Shown here piece by piece: positions 53,320 through 62,043 of a DNA stretch of 64,000 nucleotides. Within the stretch, counting starts at the first letter, position 1. Each line of letters opens with the position of its first letter. Source of the stretch: a bacterium. Its GTDB lineage: Bacteria; Zixibacteria; MSB-5A5; CAIYYT01. The notes under the pieces are model-generated. The model saw only the letters and a program-made list of their open reading frames with translations, did not search any database and was not told the origin of the DNA. Made by a program: the position numbers and the translations under genes. Location: positions 1 through 64,000 of the forward strand of contig JADJGC010000008.1 of NCBI GenBank assembly GCA_016708315.1. The letters are read 5' to 3'.

Positions 53320-56084
53320 TCAGGAAGCGGTGGTTTTCTCAGAATCGCCCGGAGCGTAGTTTTCCGTGGACACAATGGCAGCCTCGGCCAACCCACCACT
53401 CGATCCTTTGTTATCCAATTCGATGACCGCCGAGGTCGTGTTCCGCCAACCCGGCTGGTGATCGATGATCAGACATTGTTCGATGCCGTAATGACTGATG
53501 TTCTCCTTGAGCTTGTCGAAGAACGGCATCAGCAAATCTAGGTTGGCCTCGTCGATGTGCGTGCTGGGTTCGTCCAGGATCAACACATGAACGCGCGGGA
53601 GAATCATTCGTTGCAGCGCAATGCGGAACGCGATGCCCACCAGACTGGAATAACCGCCCCCGAGTGCCAGCGCCGAACTGGCCTGGGTATTCCGATCCTC
53701 CACCAGGATCTCCAAGTCCGCGCCCAAGTGCAGCTTGACCGGCAATTCCATCTCAGTGAGCAGAAGATTGGTTTGGTTGAGCGCCTCATGAAAAAAGCTG
53801 GTGAGAAACTTCAGCGGCCCGTTGTCGTAAGAGAGAAATTTGCTGACGGCCTCCAGATCGGTCACATTTCGCGTCTGCTGGTCGAAACTTTCCTTGTGTG
53901 CGCGCAATTCGTTCAATTGCTGGCGCAACTGGCCGCCTTGTTGTTGGAGCAGTTCCGTCTCCGCGCGTAACTGCTGAATTTGGCCGATCGCCTTTGAAGT
54001 TCGGCAATCCTTTCTTTCTAGAATGATCCCCAGACGAGACTCGTGAGTTTCTGGCTGGCGGAAGCGATCCCGCTCTTCAGAGCTTCCACGTTGCGGAGTT
54101 TCTCAAAGCGGTTGGTCCAGTCGCCGCTCGCCTTTTGAAACGCGTCCTGTGCCTGATTCAACTCTTCTTCCTGACCCCGGCAAAGCTCAGTGTAATCGGT
54201 GTCGTTTCGGTAATCCTCCGGTTTGGCTTTGAGGCCGTGTTCCAACTCGCCGAGCTGCCCTTGGATCATCTCGGCTTGCTGTTTGAGCCGGGCGCGTTTC
54301 CTGGCATTTTCGTGCGCTGTCGTCTGCTTCCCCAGCAGTTCGCGTATTCGCACGCTTCCCTGTTCGATTTCATGGGCCAGTCGAGCGTCTTCGGCCGCAC
54401 GCCCTTGCTCTGCCGGTGACTCGGATACGATTTTCTCGCGCAGAGCATTTGCCTCCTTAGTCGGCGGAGTCAGGGCCGCTGTGACCTTCTGGTAGCCCGC
54501 GAGCACAATCTGAATCTGGCCATCCTCACTTTCCGGAAGTTGGAAAGCCGCCATCTGGGCGTTCAACTCCCGGCGCTTCCCGGCGCAGGCCGTTTCGTCT
54601 TGTTGAATCTGCTGGCGCAGTTTCGGAATTTCCGTTTGAGCCTGAGTCCATCGTTGGTACTCCGCCGCGGCTTGCGGGGATTTCTTCAGGTCGGCTTGCA
54701 GCTCTTTCGCCAACGCGTTGAGTTCGTCGCGGCGCTGAACCAGGGCAGGCTTTTCCCAGGCACGCTGGCAGAGCGGACATTGTTCCGTGGCAACGGTGGC
54801 GTGGCGATGAAGGCTGACGAGTTCCTGCAGCTTTGCCTCACTGGCCTTGCATGCCTTTAGCACTGCTGGCGACGGAGGCCGAACCTGCTCATACTGCGCC
54901 AGTCGTTCCTTCTGCTGGCTCAAGGCATGTTCCTGTGCCAGGAGTTGATGACTTGCGGTGTGAAGCTGGGATATATGGTCGAGCGTCAGCCGGTACCAAT
55001 TCGGGCTGTGTTTGAGTTCCGAGACGGTCTTCTGACTTTCGACGATGATTTTCTCCAGCTTCCCGAGTTCGCTGCGGAGTTGTTCCAGCGCCTGGCGAGC
55101 GCGGGCGATTTCATTCCTGCGATTGATCTTTTTCTGGAGCGTGTCGCTGCTCTCCTGAATCTGTTCAGTGTAATTGGTGCTGTCCTCTGGTGTTCCCGCC
55201 AACTCCTCTTGCGTGCGGCTCAGTTCTCGCCGCGCTTTCTCGACTTTTTGATGCTGCAGAGCAATCTGACTTCGCGCCAGTGCCGCACGAATGGTTTGAA
55301 TCCGTTTTTGCAGCTCATCCAAATCCGGCAGCGGTTGCGAGATCCCTGCCTGTGTCTGGGCGAGTTTTCCCTGCTTGGCGGTGAGTTCTTTTTCGGCGCT
55401 CTCACGGAGCGTTTTGATCTCCTGGAGGCTGTTGAGTTCGCGTTGCAACTCCTCCGCTGGCGGCAAGGCCGCAGCGGTGACCTTCTTCTCTTCGGTCCGC
55501 CTTTCAAGCTGCTGCAGTTTGCCTTCGACATCGTGCATCAGTGGACTTGGGTCGAGGACGGTCGGGTAAGCGCGAACGAATTTATTGAGGGTTGCCTGCT
55601 TTTGCAGGAATCCTTTGAACCCGCAAATCTCAATGAACTTGGTCAGCCGCTCCTTGCCGCGCTCTTTGAGGAGACTGGCGATTTGTCCCTGGGGCGCGAT
55701 GAACAATTCCAGGAGGGTTTCCTGGCGACCGAACCATTCCTGAAGCTGCCTTTGGATTTCGTCCGCGTTGGTCAGCGTTTTGTCCGCGAATTCCAGCTTG
55801 GCTCGGGTTTGGCGCGGCTTGATCTCTCGCGAAATGGTGAACTGCGTCCGCTCGTGGGTCAGAGCCGTGAGTCGCAGAGATGCCTGCTTCGCTCCGTACT
55901 GGATCGCCGATGCATCGCCGAATTCGCTCCGTCCCAAGGCGAGCACCCGGCCGATTGCCCGGACGAGGTTGCTCTTGCCGGAATTGTTTGGCCCGCTCAA
56001 CAGGATGATCGGTTCGTCCGGGAACGTCAGGTCCAACCGCGAATGCTGACACCAATGCTGCAATTCAAGTCGGAGGAGTTTCAT
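53320..56084 (-). CDS. sbcC: SbcC-like SMC ATPase, with in-frame TAG and -1 frame break
   Basis: The N-terminal part (56084-54018, 688 residues) has Walker A LLSGPNNSGKSNLVRA, a long coiled coil and the Rad50-type zinc hook CPLC near residue 437. The C-terminal part (to TGA 53320) has the ABC signature ALGGGYSSLVG, Walker B VLILDEPSTHID and a final His-loop-like IIDHQP. Between them the first frame ends in TAG (54018-54020), after which the same frame continues in coiled-coil style (KERIAELQ), then a -1 change at AAAGG (53993-53997) gives KAIGQIQQLRAETELLQQQ and joins the C-terminal frame. Both ATPase halves are needed in one molecule, so I treat this as one gene with two breaks, about 920 residues. 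The start overlaps the sbcD stop. With SbcD it forms an Mre11/Rad50-type nuclease. Confidence 0.75.
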
Positions 56085-57196
56085 GCGGGCTTTTCGGGGA
56101 GCGCCAGCAACCCGGACAAAGTTTGGTCAAAAGGGTCTTGCGTGAGAACCACGGCGAGGAGTTGGAGTTGGCGTTCGGTGAGTTCCTTCTGTGCAATCTC
56201 CAAAATGTCGGCTTCCTTCATGTCTTGCAGCGGCTTGGCCATGCCTCGCGACAGGGGCACTTCGGAAAACACGAGAAGTTTCTCGCGCCAGCGAGGCAAA
56301 TGTGGTTTGAGATTCGCGCGAAGCCTTTCGGGATAGTGCAACGCGAGTATTCCTCCCGGATGTTTCTCAACCCACTGATCCACGGATTGAACAGCCAGTT
56401 CGGCGTCCTCTTCCGGGCTGATCACCCGTTTCAAGTAAGGCCGGTTCGGCAGGTCGACGGTTTCCCAATTCTTTCCATGCTCCCGGCCAGGATAAAATCG
56501 GAGATACTTTTTGACCGGGTCGTAACGTCCGCCGAAGCGATCACTGACGATGTTGCCTTCGGAGATTTCTGTCATCTCAGTCGAGCCGCCGTACACGAAC
56601 CAGTTATTCCCGACTGGATCGTGAAAATCGGTGTACGTGTGCAGATTCCCCATAAACACCGTGCAGTTCTTCAACCCCAGCCCCCTCAATTCCTCGGCGC
56701 TGAAATCGTACTCTGGCTCGGGCACGTGAATCGCCCAAGCCATCAGCTCCAAGAGCCGGCCATGCAGGAAAAGGCAGCGAGTGTTCTCCGGCAACTGCTT
56801 GATTTTCTCGTAGAGCGTTTCCCGCGGTTGAAACGAAAGAAATGCCGCGGCGATTTCGCCGAGGTTTACAATCCGGCCGTTGGCGTTGATTTCAGGGCCG
56901 ACGGTGTCCAGCCACGAGGCGTCGCTGCCGTCGTGGTTGCCGTCAATCGCCAGGAATGCCTTTCCAGCGTTGCGGAGTCGTTGAGCGATGTTCTGGAGTT
57001 GGATCTGATATTTCGGCAGCAGGCTCTTCCTGTGAAACGTGTCGCCGGTAAGGATGACTGCCAGGCACTTTGGATTCGTGCAACCTTCCCGTAGAATCGC
57101 TTCGATGCACTGTTGATTGTCCTGGTGGCGAATCGGCAAACCGTATTGCGCGCGCTCCAAGTGGAGGTCGCCCGTCACGATGTAGTACCGATCCAC
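56081..57196 (-). CDS. sbcD: SbcD/Mre11-like nuclease subunit
   Basis: 371 residues. Metallophosphoesterase motifs run in order: GDLHLERAQ (motif I, residues 9-17), LTGDTFHRKS (II), DGNHDGSD (III), FLHGRLLEL (IV) and GNLHTYTD (V). It is the nuclease partner of the SbcC-like ATPase and overlaps its start by four bases. The start is GTG without a visible ribosome site, and the 126 bases before it (57197-57322) hold no gene I can support. SbcCD/gp47-gp46-like pairs process hairpins and ends during recombination or replication; here the pair travels with a clamp, ligase and flap nuclease, as in large phages. Confidence 0.82.
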   Translation of the reverse strand: MDRYYIVTGDLHLERAQYGLPIRHQDNQQCIEAILREGCTNPKCLAVILTGDTFHRKSLLPKYQIQLQNIAQRLRNAGKAFLAIDGNHDGSDASWLDTVGPEINANGRIVNLGEIAAAFLSFQPRETLYEKIKQLPENTRCLFLHGRLLELMAWAIHVPEPEYDFSAEELRGLGLKNCTVFMGNLHTYTDFHDPVGNNWFVYGGSTEMTEISEGNIVSDRFGGRYDPVKKYLRFYPGREHGKNWETVDLPNRPYLKRVISPEEDAELAVQSVDQWVEKHPGGILALHYPERLRANLKPHLPRWREKLLVFSEVPLSRGMAKPLQDMKEADILEIAQKELTERQLQLLAVVLTQDPFDQTLSGLLALPEKPA

Positions 57197-57322
57197 GATG
57201 ATGAGTTTGGCGCTGTTCGAGCCATAACCGTCGACCGGAGAGGAAGCAGATTGCGGGCGTTAAGAATTGAAACACCGTATTAAGCGGGAACGCGAAACCA
57301 GAGGGAGGAGTTCCGCCTTGCG

Positions 57323-58177
57323 CTACGACTTGTTGCCTGGCGATTTTGCTGGCGCGTTCAACTCGATCCTTTTGGATGCCCCATTCACCGCCGGAATGGC
57401 TGGCTTCTGGTCTGGCTGGGCCGGCGTTGCGGGCGACTTGTCAAGTGGCGCCGGAGTCGTCGTGTCCGGTTTGGCGGGGGTGCTCCTGCCTCTTGGCCGC
57501 GAGAAGGTCCTTGGCGCATTGGCTTCCGTGCTGATTCTTTCCCCGGCTTTGGTGATGCGCACATGCAGGTCCTTGAGAGAATCCTGGATTTCAAATGGCC
57601 GCAATTCCTCCTCTTTGATCGGGTAGGTCGCGTTGTCAGGGATGAAGATTGCCAGTGTCTGGCTGTTGGTCTGGATAGTGCCCATGAACCAAAGCTGCTC
57701 GCTGCCGAGCGCAATCGAACTCTCTTCTATCTGCTCCTCGGTGGTGACCGTCTGCTCGTCAAGTTTCTCGGGCAGCGCGCGGAGGACATACACGTCTTTC
57801 GTGATTTTTGTCTCCAACTTACTGCCTTGAACGTGCGCTCCTTCTGTGGTCTTGGTGATGAAGGCGTAGGTCTGCAAAAATCCATGCTCGTCCGACATTT
57901 TGCTGAACCCGAGCACTTGCATCTGTTCCACGCGCTCAGGAGCGTAGGCGGGGGTGTCATTCGCCTCGAAACGGAATGGATTTCTCGCGCTGGCCCATTC
58001 GGTCTTCAACTCCGCGCCTTTCAGAATGGGAGTTTCGTCGGTTGTGGTGGCCTTCGCTGTTTGTGCGTTGCGACTCGCGCTCGCCTCGTTGGGAGTTGAA
58101 GCCAGCATTATATCTTGCGCAGCGACGAGTGCGGGCGCCAGCAGCAGTGCGAGCGCAGTTGGAATGGAGTTTTTCAT
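57323..58177 (-). CDS. PilP-like exported protein
   Basis: 284 residues, with a signal peptide (MKNSIPTALALLLAPALVAAQ). The central part has WASARNPFRFE, resembling the short R-D-P-F motif of PilP-type alignment proteins, then a mostly beta domain and a Pro/Ala/Thr-rich C-terminus (residues about 225-284). Its ATGA overlaps the PilO-like stop. The position after PilM, N and O supports the PilP guess, but it is longer than usual and not a lipoprotein. It ends in TAG; reading through would add 22 basic residues before TAA at 57260. Confidence 0.55.
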   Translation of the reverse strand: MKNSIPTALALLLAPALVAAQDIMLASTPNEASASRNAQTAKATTTDETPILKGAELKTEWASARNPFRFEANDTPAYAPERVEQMQVLGFSKMSDEHGFLQTYAFITKTTEGAHVQGSKLETKITKDVYVLRALPEKLDEQTVTTEEQIEESSIALGSEQLWFMGTIQTNSQTLAIFIPDNATYPIKEEELRPFEIQDSLKDLHVRITKAGERISTEANAPRTFSRPRGRSTPAKPDTTTPAPLDKSPATPAQPDQKPAIPAVNGASKRIELNAPAKSPGNKS

Positions 58178-58689
58178 CTGCTTTGCATTTGAGGCAAACG
58201 CACGGTCAGGGTGGCGACAACATCCTCATCCGGTTTGTTGGGGCTGGGCTTCATGACCAACGAACTGAGTTCGACGAATTGGAATGTGTTCCACAGGTCG
58301 GTCAGCAACTGGCCGAGCGTGTTGTATTGCGCGACAAAGCTGAAGCTGGTCTCCTTGGAATCGAGCTGGACCGTCCGGAAGCTGTAGATGGAGTACTTGC
58401 CATTGTTGATGAGGCCCTGGATCGAGTCCAAACCGGTTTGGTCGATGTTCCTTTGAAATATCTCGTTGGCTTTCTGTTTCTCCGGCATGTTCTGGAACTC
58501 TCCGAGCTTCGACTGCAAGCCCGCCTTTTCGGCGAGCAACTCGTCCTTGTGCCTGATAATGCGTCCCCATTTGCCGGAGAGCGGCTTCAGGATGTGCGAT
58601 CCAGCAACCCAAGGCGCAATGGCGACGAGCGCCAGAAACAAGATCGCTGCCATGGCAGCCAGTTGAGCTCGAATGCCGTTGGATTTCAT
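58174..58689 (-). CDS. pilO: PilO-like inner-membrane protein
   Basis: 171 residues with one N-terminal hydrophobic segment (MAAILFLALVAIAPWVAG), a coiled-coil-like stretch (HKDELLAEKAGLQSKLGE) and a small C-terminal ferredoxin-like domain ending in LPQMQSR. This is the layout of PilO/GspM-type alignment proteins. Start overlaps the PilN stop by four bases. With PilM, N and P it would link the cytoplasmic ATPases to the secretin. Confidence 0.65.
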   Translation of the reverse strand: MKSNGIRAQLAAMAAILFLALVAIAPWVAGSHILKPLSGKWGRIIRHKDELLAEKAGLQSKLGEFQNMPEKQKANEIFQRNIDQTGLDSIQGLINNGKYSIYSFRTVQLDSKETSFSFVAQYNTLGQLLTDLWNTFQFVELSSLVMKPSPNKPDEDVVATLTVRLPQMQSR

Positions 58690-59273
58690 TGCTTCTTGAG
58701 TTGTATCGCGAACGCGGTGTACTCGTTCTTGGGATTGGGCCTCTGGTTGGCCGGCAATTCCTGGTATTTGGGTGTTTCCTCGCCAGCCTGAATGATTTGA
58801 TAATCCGACGGCGGCGCGGGGTTCTGCACGACGCCGTCCGCGATGGCTTTTTCGAGTGCCAGACGCACGTTCACCCGGTCGTTCGCCTGCTGCAACGTGA
58901 TGTAATGCGCGCGTTGCGCGCGGCCTACCAGAGCGGGCAGCCAGCCCAGCAGTGGACCTGGCCGCGGGACGGTTCGTTGCCGGTATTTGAATTGTTCGTA
59001 ATTGTTCTGGGTGCGCCGGTTCTCCATGAGCTGCTCGTTCAACGTGGCGATCTCGCGCGTGGTTGTTTCCGAGATGCGCAAGGCCTGCACCTTCAACTGG
59101 TAGAGTTTGAAAAAGGCGTAACCCTCTTTTAATAGCAGCCCCATCCCGAACAGGGTGCAGACATAGAGAAGGATGAAGAGGTACTTCATCCAGCCCGGAA
59201 GCCGGAGAAGGGGCGCGTCCGGCTCGGGCTGGAGGTCGATGATGACGGGCAGTTTCAGATTACGCGGATTCAT
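58686..59273 (-). CDS. pilN: PilN-like inner-membrane protein
   Basis: 195 residues. The N-terminus MNPRNLKLPVIIDLQPEP parallels the conserved PilN leader that binds PilM; a membrane segment follows (MKYLFILLYVCTLFGMGLLL), then a coiled coil (REIATLNEQLMENRRTQNNY). The ATG overlaps the PilM stop. The C-terminal part is more helical and less conserved than in standard PilN. Confidence 0.65.
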   Translation of the reverse strand: MNPRNLKLPVIIDLQPEPDAPLLRLPGWMKYLFILLYVCTLFGMGLLLKEGYAFFKLYQLKVQALRISETTTREIATLNEQLMENRRTQNNYEQFKYRQRTVPRPGPLLGWLPALVGRAQRAHYITLQQANDRVNVRLALEKAIADGVVQNPAPPSDYQIIQAGEETPKYQELPANQRPNPKNEYTAFAIQLKKQ

Positions 59274-60223
59274 GCTTGGATTTGCGAGTGAGACTCGCGA
59301 ATGATTCCCAAGTCAGGTTCGGGATAAGGCTGCACCTGGCTTTCGATGTGGTCGCTCGCCCACGCCAAGGGCTTGGTGTTTCTTTGAATGCTCTCCAAAC
59401 CACCGAAGGCCGGATCCTGGCGGTCGTGATAGACGTAAATGTTGGCGACCTCGGAAGCCGCCTTGCCGGAGACGATCTGCAGGGTGGTGTCAATTTCCTT
59501 GCTCAAGGCGTTGAGAGTGGGTCTGGTCCCAGTACCGCCGCGCTGCGTTTCGGCAATCAGACGGCTGCGGACGGTGACGATTTCGCCCTTGTGCCAGCCC
59601 ATGAAAACGATGAGCTTCTGGGTGTAATAAACGAGGACGCCGGGATTGTCCCAATCCAGCGGCAGGGTGGAGACGTAAGCCAGCACGGCCGTTGGATAAT
59701 GGAAGACGCTCACCACCTCGTAACCCCAGTGGCGAAACTTCTCGATGGGCTGGGCGATTCGTTCCTTCTCGACCGCATTCAGGCAGACTCGCCCTCCCGC
59801 TTGGGACAGAAAATACTTCATCTGCTTCTCGAAGGTCCGGCCAACCTCCGCCTCCAGATTGGTGGCAAACGCGCGCTCAACTTCGCGAAGTTTGTGATCG
59901 GCAGGGTAGATTTTGATGTTGGAGAACGGCGTGTTGATGCCCAGAAGCAGGTATTTTGCCCCGGCGGTTTCGTTGAGCATCTCGCCGACCCACGTTGTAT
60001 CCATTTCGGCGGTTTGAAAGTTTTCGCAGAAAGCGGCGTGTGGCTGGCCAAGATGCAGCTTTTTGTTTTTCAGACGCGCCTTTGCGTATTTGATGTGCTG
60101 ATGGCCCAGGATCACGACGGTAAATTCGTGGCCGCCAACCTTTCGGCTGAAGTGAGTCAAGGGATCGTCGCTGCGAGCGATGAACGCCTTAAAAGAAAGA
60201 ATGCTGCAGATGCTGTTGATCAT
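59270..60223 (-). CDS. pilM: PilM-like cytoplasmic actin-fold protein
   Basis: 317 residues, no signal. The early VGGHEFTVVILGHQHIK and the central IEKFRHWGYEVVSVFHYPTAVL, VLVYYTQKLIVFMGWHKGE are in the places expected of the PilM/FtsA-like actin fold. Sequence identity to the family is visibly low, so the call leans on the order pilT-pilM-pilN-pilO-pilP with overlapping starts and stops. PilM sits on the inner face of the membrane and binds the PilN N-terminus. Confidence 0.6.
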   Translation of the reverse strand: MINSICSILSFKAFIARSDDPLTHFSRKVGGHEFTVVILGHQHIKYAKARLKNKKLHLGQPHAAFCENFQTAEMDTTWVGEMLNETAGAKYLLLGINTPFSNIKIYPADHKLREVERAFATNLEAEVGRTFEKQMKYFLSQAGGRVCLNAVEKERIAQPIEKFRHWGYEVVSVFHYPTAVLAYVSTLPLDWDNPGVLVYYTQKLIVFMGWHKGEIVTVRSRLIAETQRGGTGTRPTLNALSKEIDTTLQIVSGKAASEVANIYVYHDRQDPAFGGLESIQRNTKPLAWASDHIESQVQPYPEPDLGIIRESHSQIQA

Positions 60224-60228
60224 GGTGG

Positions 60229-61317
60229 TTACGTTCCGAGGGCGATGATCTCCTTTTTGACTTCGCCGTCGATTTGGCCCTGGCGATGGAGAATCTCCGC
60301 GGCCTTCTGCCAGTTTTGCATGCCGAAGTCGTTGTGGCCTGATTCGATGGCGCGGCGCACCCCTTGCAGGTCTCTCTGTTTGATGTAGGAGGCCACGCTG
60401 TCATTTGTCAGCAGAATCTCGCGTGCGGCCACCCGTCCTCCCTCCCGGCCTTTGACCAGGATTTGGCACAGGATGGCCTTGAGGCTGGTCGAGAGCACGT
60501 TCCAGACGCTGGGCTGTTCGGCGGACGGAAACAGGTTGACGAACCGTTCAATCGACTGTGCCGCGTTGGACGTGTGCAGGGTGCCGAAGACAACATGTCC
60601 GGATTCGGAGGCCCGCAAGGCGATGTCGGCCGTTTCGTGATCGCGAATCTCGCCGACGAGAATCGTGTCGGGGTTCTGGCGCAGAGCCGCCCGCAACCCG
60701 AAGGCAAATGTGTTTACCGAAATGCCGACTTCGCGTTGAGAGATGTCGGAGCGTCCGTGCTTCAGGATGTACTCGACCGGCTGCTCGAGGGTGATGATGT
60801 GTTCGCGAAAAGTGTCGGCGCGATGCTGGAGGAGCGCGGCCAGTGTGGTTGACTTTCCCTGACCTGTCTTGCCACAGACCAACACCAAACCCTGTTTGAA
60901 CGCTTCAACGGTCTGCACGGTGCGCGCATCCAGTTGAATTTCATCCGGGGTGGGAATGTGATCGTTCAACGGCCGCAACGCGATTCGTGCCGTCTGCCGC
61001 AAGGCCTCGGGATCGAGAACACGATAAAAATTGAACCGGTAACGTTTCTTGTGGCAAGTGAGGGCGCCGTCCACCGATCCTTCCGGGTAGATTTCCATCC
61101 GGGTGATGGAGCCCTTGATCACCGTCTCGCCGGCTTGGTTCAAAAAGGCGACGAGCGCGTTTTCGTCCGGCGCGATGATGGAGGTGGGACAGACTTCGCC
61201 GTTCGCGCGAACATGGATGGTTTTCCCGGCGCAGACATAAATGTCGCTGACCTTGCGCTCGACTAGTTGGTTGAGCACACCGGCCAATTGCTCGGGACTC
61301 TGAATCTGATCTGCCAT
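60229..61317 (-). CDS. pilT: PilT-type retraction ATPase
   Basis: 362 residues from ATG 61317. An N-terminal PAS-like domain is followed by Walker A VCGKTGQGKSTTLAAL, Asp box ITLEQPVEY, Walker B ILVGEIRDHETADIA and His box FGTLHTSNAAQSI, the arrangement of PilT/PilU. No zinc motif, as expected. The frame is open further upstream to 61383, but the start at 61317 follows a TATAAT box by six bases. It heads the PilM-N-O-P run and ends six bases before PilM. Confidence 0.85.
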   Translation of the reverse strand: MADQIQSPEQLAGVLNQLVERKVSDIYVCAGKTIHVRANGEVCPTSIIAPDENALVAFLNQAGETVIKGSITRMEIYPEGSVDGALTCHKKRYRFNFYRVLDPEALRQTARIALRPLNDHIPTPDEIQLDARTVQTVEAFKQGLVLVCGKTGQGKSTTLAALLQHRADTFREHIITLEQPVEYILKHGRSDISQREVGISVNTFAFGLRAALRQNPDTILVGEIRDHETADIALRASESGHVVFGTLHTSNAAQSIERFVNLFPSAEQPSVWNVLSTSLKAILCQILVKGREGGRVAAREILLTNDSVASYIKQRDLQGVRRAIESGHNDFGMQNWQKAAEILHRQGQIDGEVKKEIIALGT

Positions 61318-61323
61318 CGTTCC

Positions 61324-61329
61324 ATTATA
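61324..61329 (-). promoter_or_regulatory. -10 TATAAT box, six bases before the pilT ATG
   Basis: Minus strand reads ACTATAATGGAACG then ATG; the box overlaps the stop codon of the gene upstream. Leaderless spacing. Confidence 0.6.
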
Positions 61330-62041
61330 GTGACCTCTGCGACTTCTGTTGCAGCAGGCGATGGATTTCCCCGGCCAGAACATTCATCAGACGGGTCACG
61401 TCTTCCGGTGTGAGTAGCGGCTCGTTTGCCTTCTGCGGGGCGTTACCTGGGGCGAGGGGCGCGGTCGCCTTCGGGAGATCAGCGCTTTTGGTTCCAGGCG
61501 GCATCACGATTGGCGTTGCGTCAGCGTGCCCGCGCAATGTTGGGATCGAAGTCGATGATAGAGGAATGGCGGCCTTGGCAGGCGATGGTTTTAGCACGTA
61601 GCCGGCCGACACAGTGTCTTTCTGCTCAGCCGGCTTCACCCTGTTCAGCAACTCCCTCAGACACGCCGGGCTGGCCAGCACGAACTTGACCTGGGAACAT
61701 GGCTGGAAGTAACCGAGCAAAACCTCGGCGGTAATGGGGTCCCAAGGACAACTGCTGATGACGACGAGCGTTTCCCCGCGCCGGGCCAGGGGAACAATTT
61801 GATAATCCCGAAGGGCATCGGTTTCGAGTTCTGCCGCAAGAGGGCGGCAGTCGGAAAGCAAGGCATCGGTCAGGTCTTCGGTTTCGATGATTGGAACGCC
61901 CAGCACATAGGCCAGCGCGGCCATAAACTCGGCCTCGTTGACACTCTGTTTATCCAGGGTGGCAGGGCTCGCGCCGCGCCGCTCGGCGATGGCTTGATAC
62001 ACGTCGGCCAGAGTCTGATTTGGAATGTCGGCGGCGTTCAT
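61325..62041 (-). CDS. Free-standing GspE N-domain-like (MshEN-type) protein
   Basis: 238 residues. The first 130 residues (LADVYQAIAERRG..., AALAYVLGVPIIETEDL, RDYQIVPLARRGETLVVIS) match the N-terminal domain pattern of GspE/PilB ATPases, but the ATPase domain is absent. A Pro/Ala-rich linker (residues about 150-205) and a helix (LTPEDVTRLMNVLAGEIHRLLQQ) follow. It ends in TAA within the pilT promoter box. A regulatory or adaptor subunit for the ATPases is plausible; cyclic di-GMP binding, known for some MshEN domains, cannot be judged here. Confidence 0.55.
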   Translation of the reverse strand: MNAADIPNQTLADVYQAIAERRGASPATLDKQSVNEAEFMAALAYVLGVPIIETEDLTDALLSDCRPLAAELETDALRDYQIVPLARRGETLVVISSCPWDPITAEVLLGYFQPCSQVKFVLASPACLRELLNRVKPAEQKDTVSAGYVLKPSPAKAAIPLSSTSIPTLRGHADATPIVMPPGTKSADLPKATAPLAPGNAPQKANEPLLTPEDVTRLMNVLAGEIHRLLQQKSQRSL

Positions 62042-62043
62042 CG

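Noticed and set aside
53786..54007. 73-codon TTG-started frame between the two SbcC halves
   Set aside because: Arg/Ala-rich peptide in the third frame, unlike a real protein; the other two frames carry the SbcC sequence.
54927..56336. Plus-strand open frame of 469 codons opposite sbcC/sbcD
   Set aside because: Leu/Phe-rich peptide is the reverse of a Glu/Lys-rich coiled coil; shadow.
26056..57196. Bacteriophage genome segment
   Set aside because: Replication genes look phage-like, but there is no capsid, portal, tail, terminase or lysis gene in 64 kb, and pilus/secretion genes take their place. It remains open for the rest of the contig.
60229..61383. Upstream start of pilT at 61383
   Set aside because: Adds a Cys/Arg-rich stretch that overlaps the previous gene; ATG 61317 has a TATAAT box at the same spacing as other genes.
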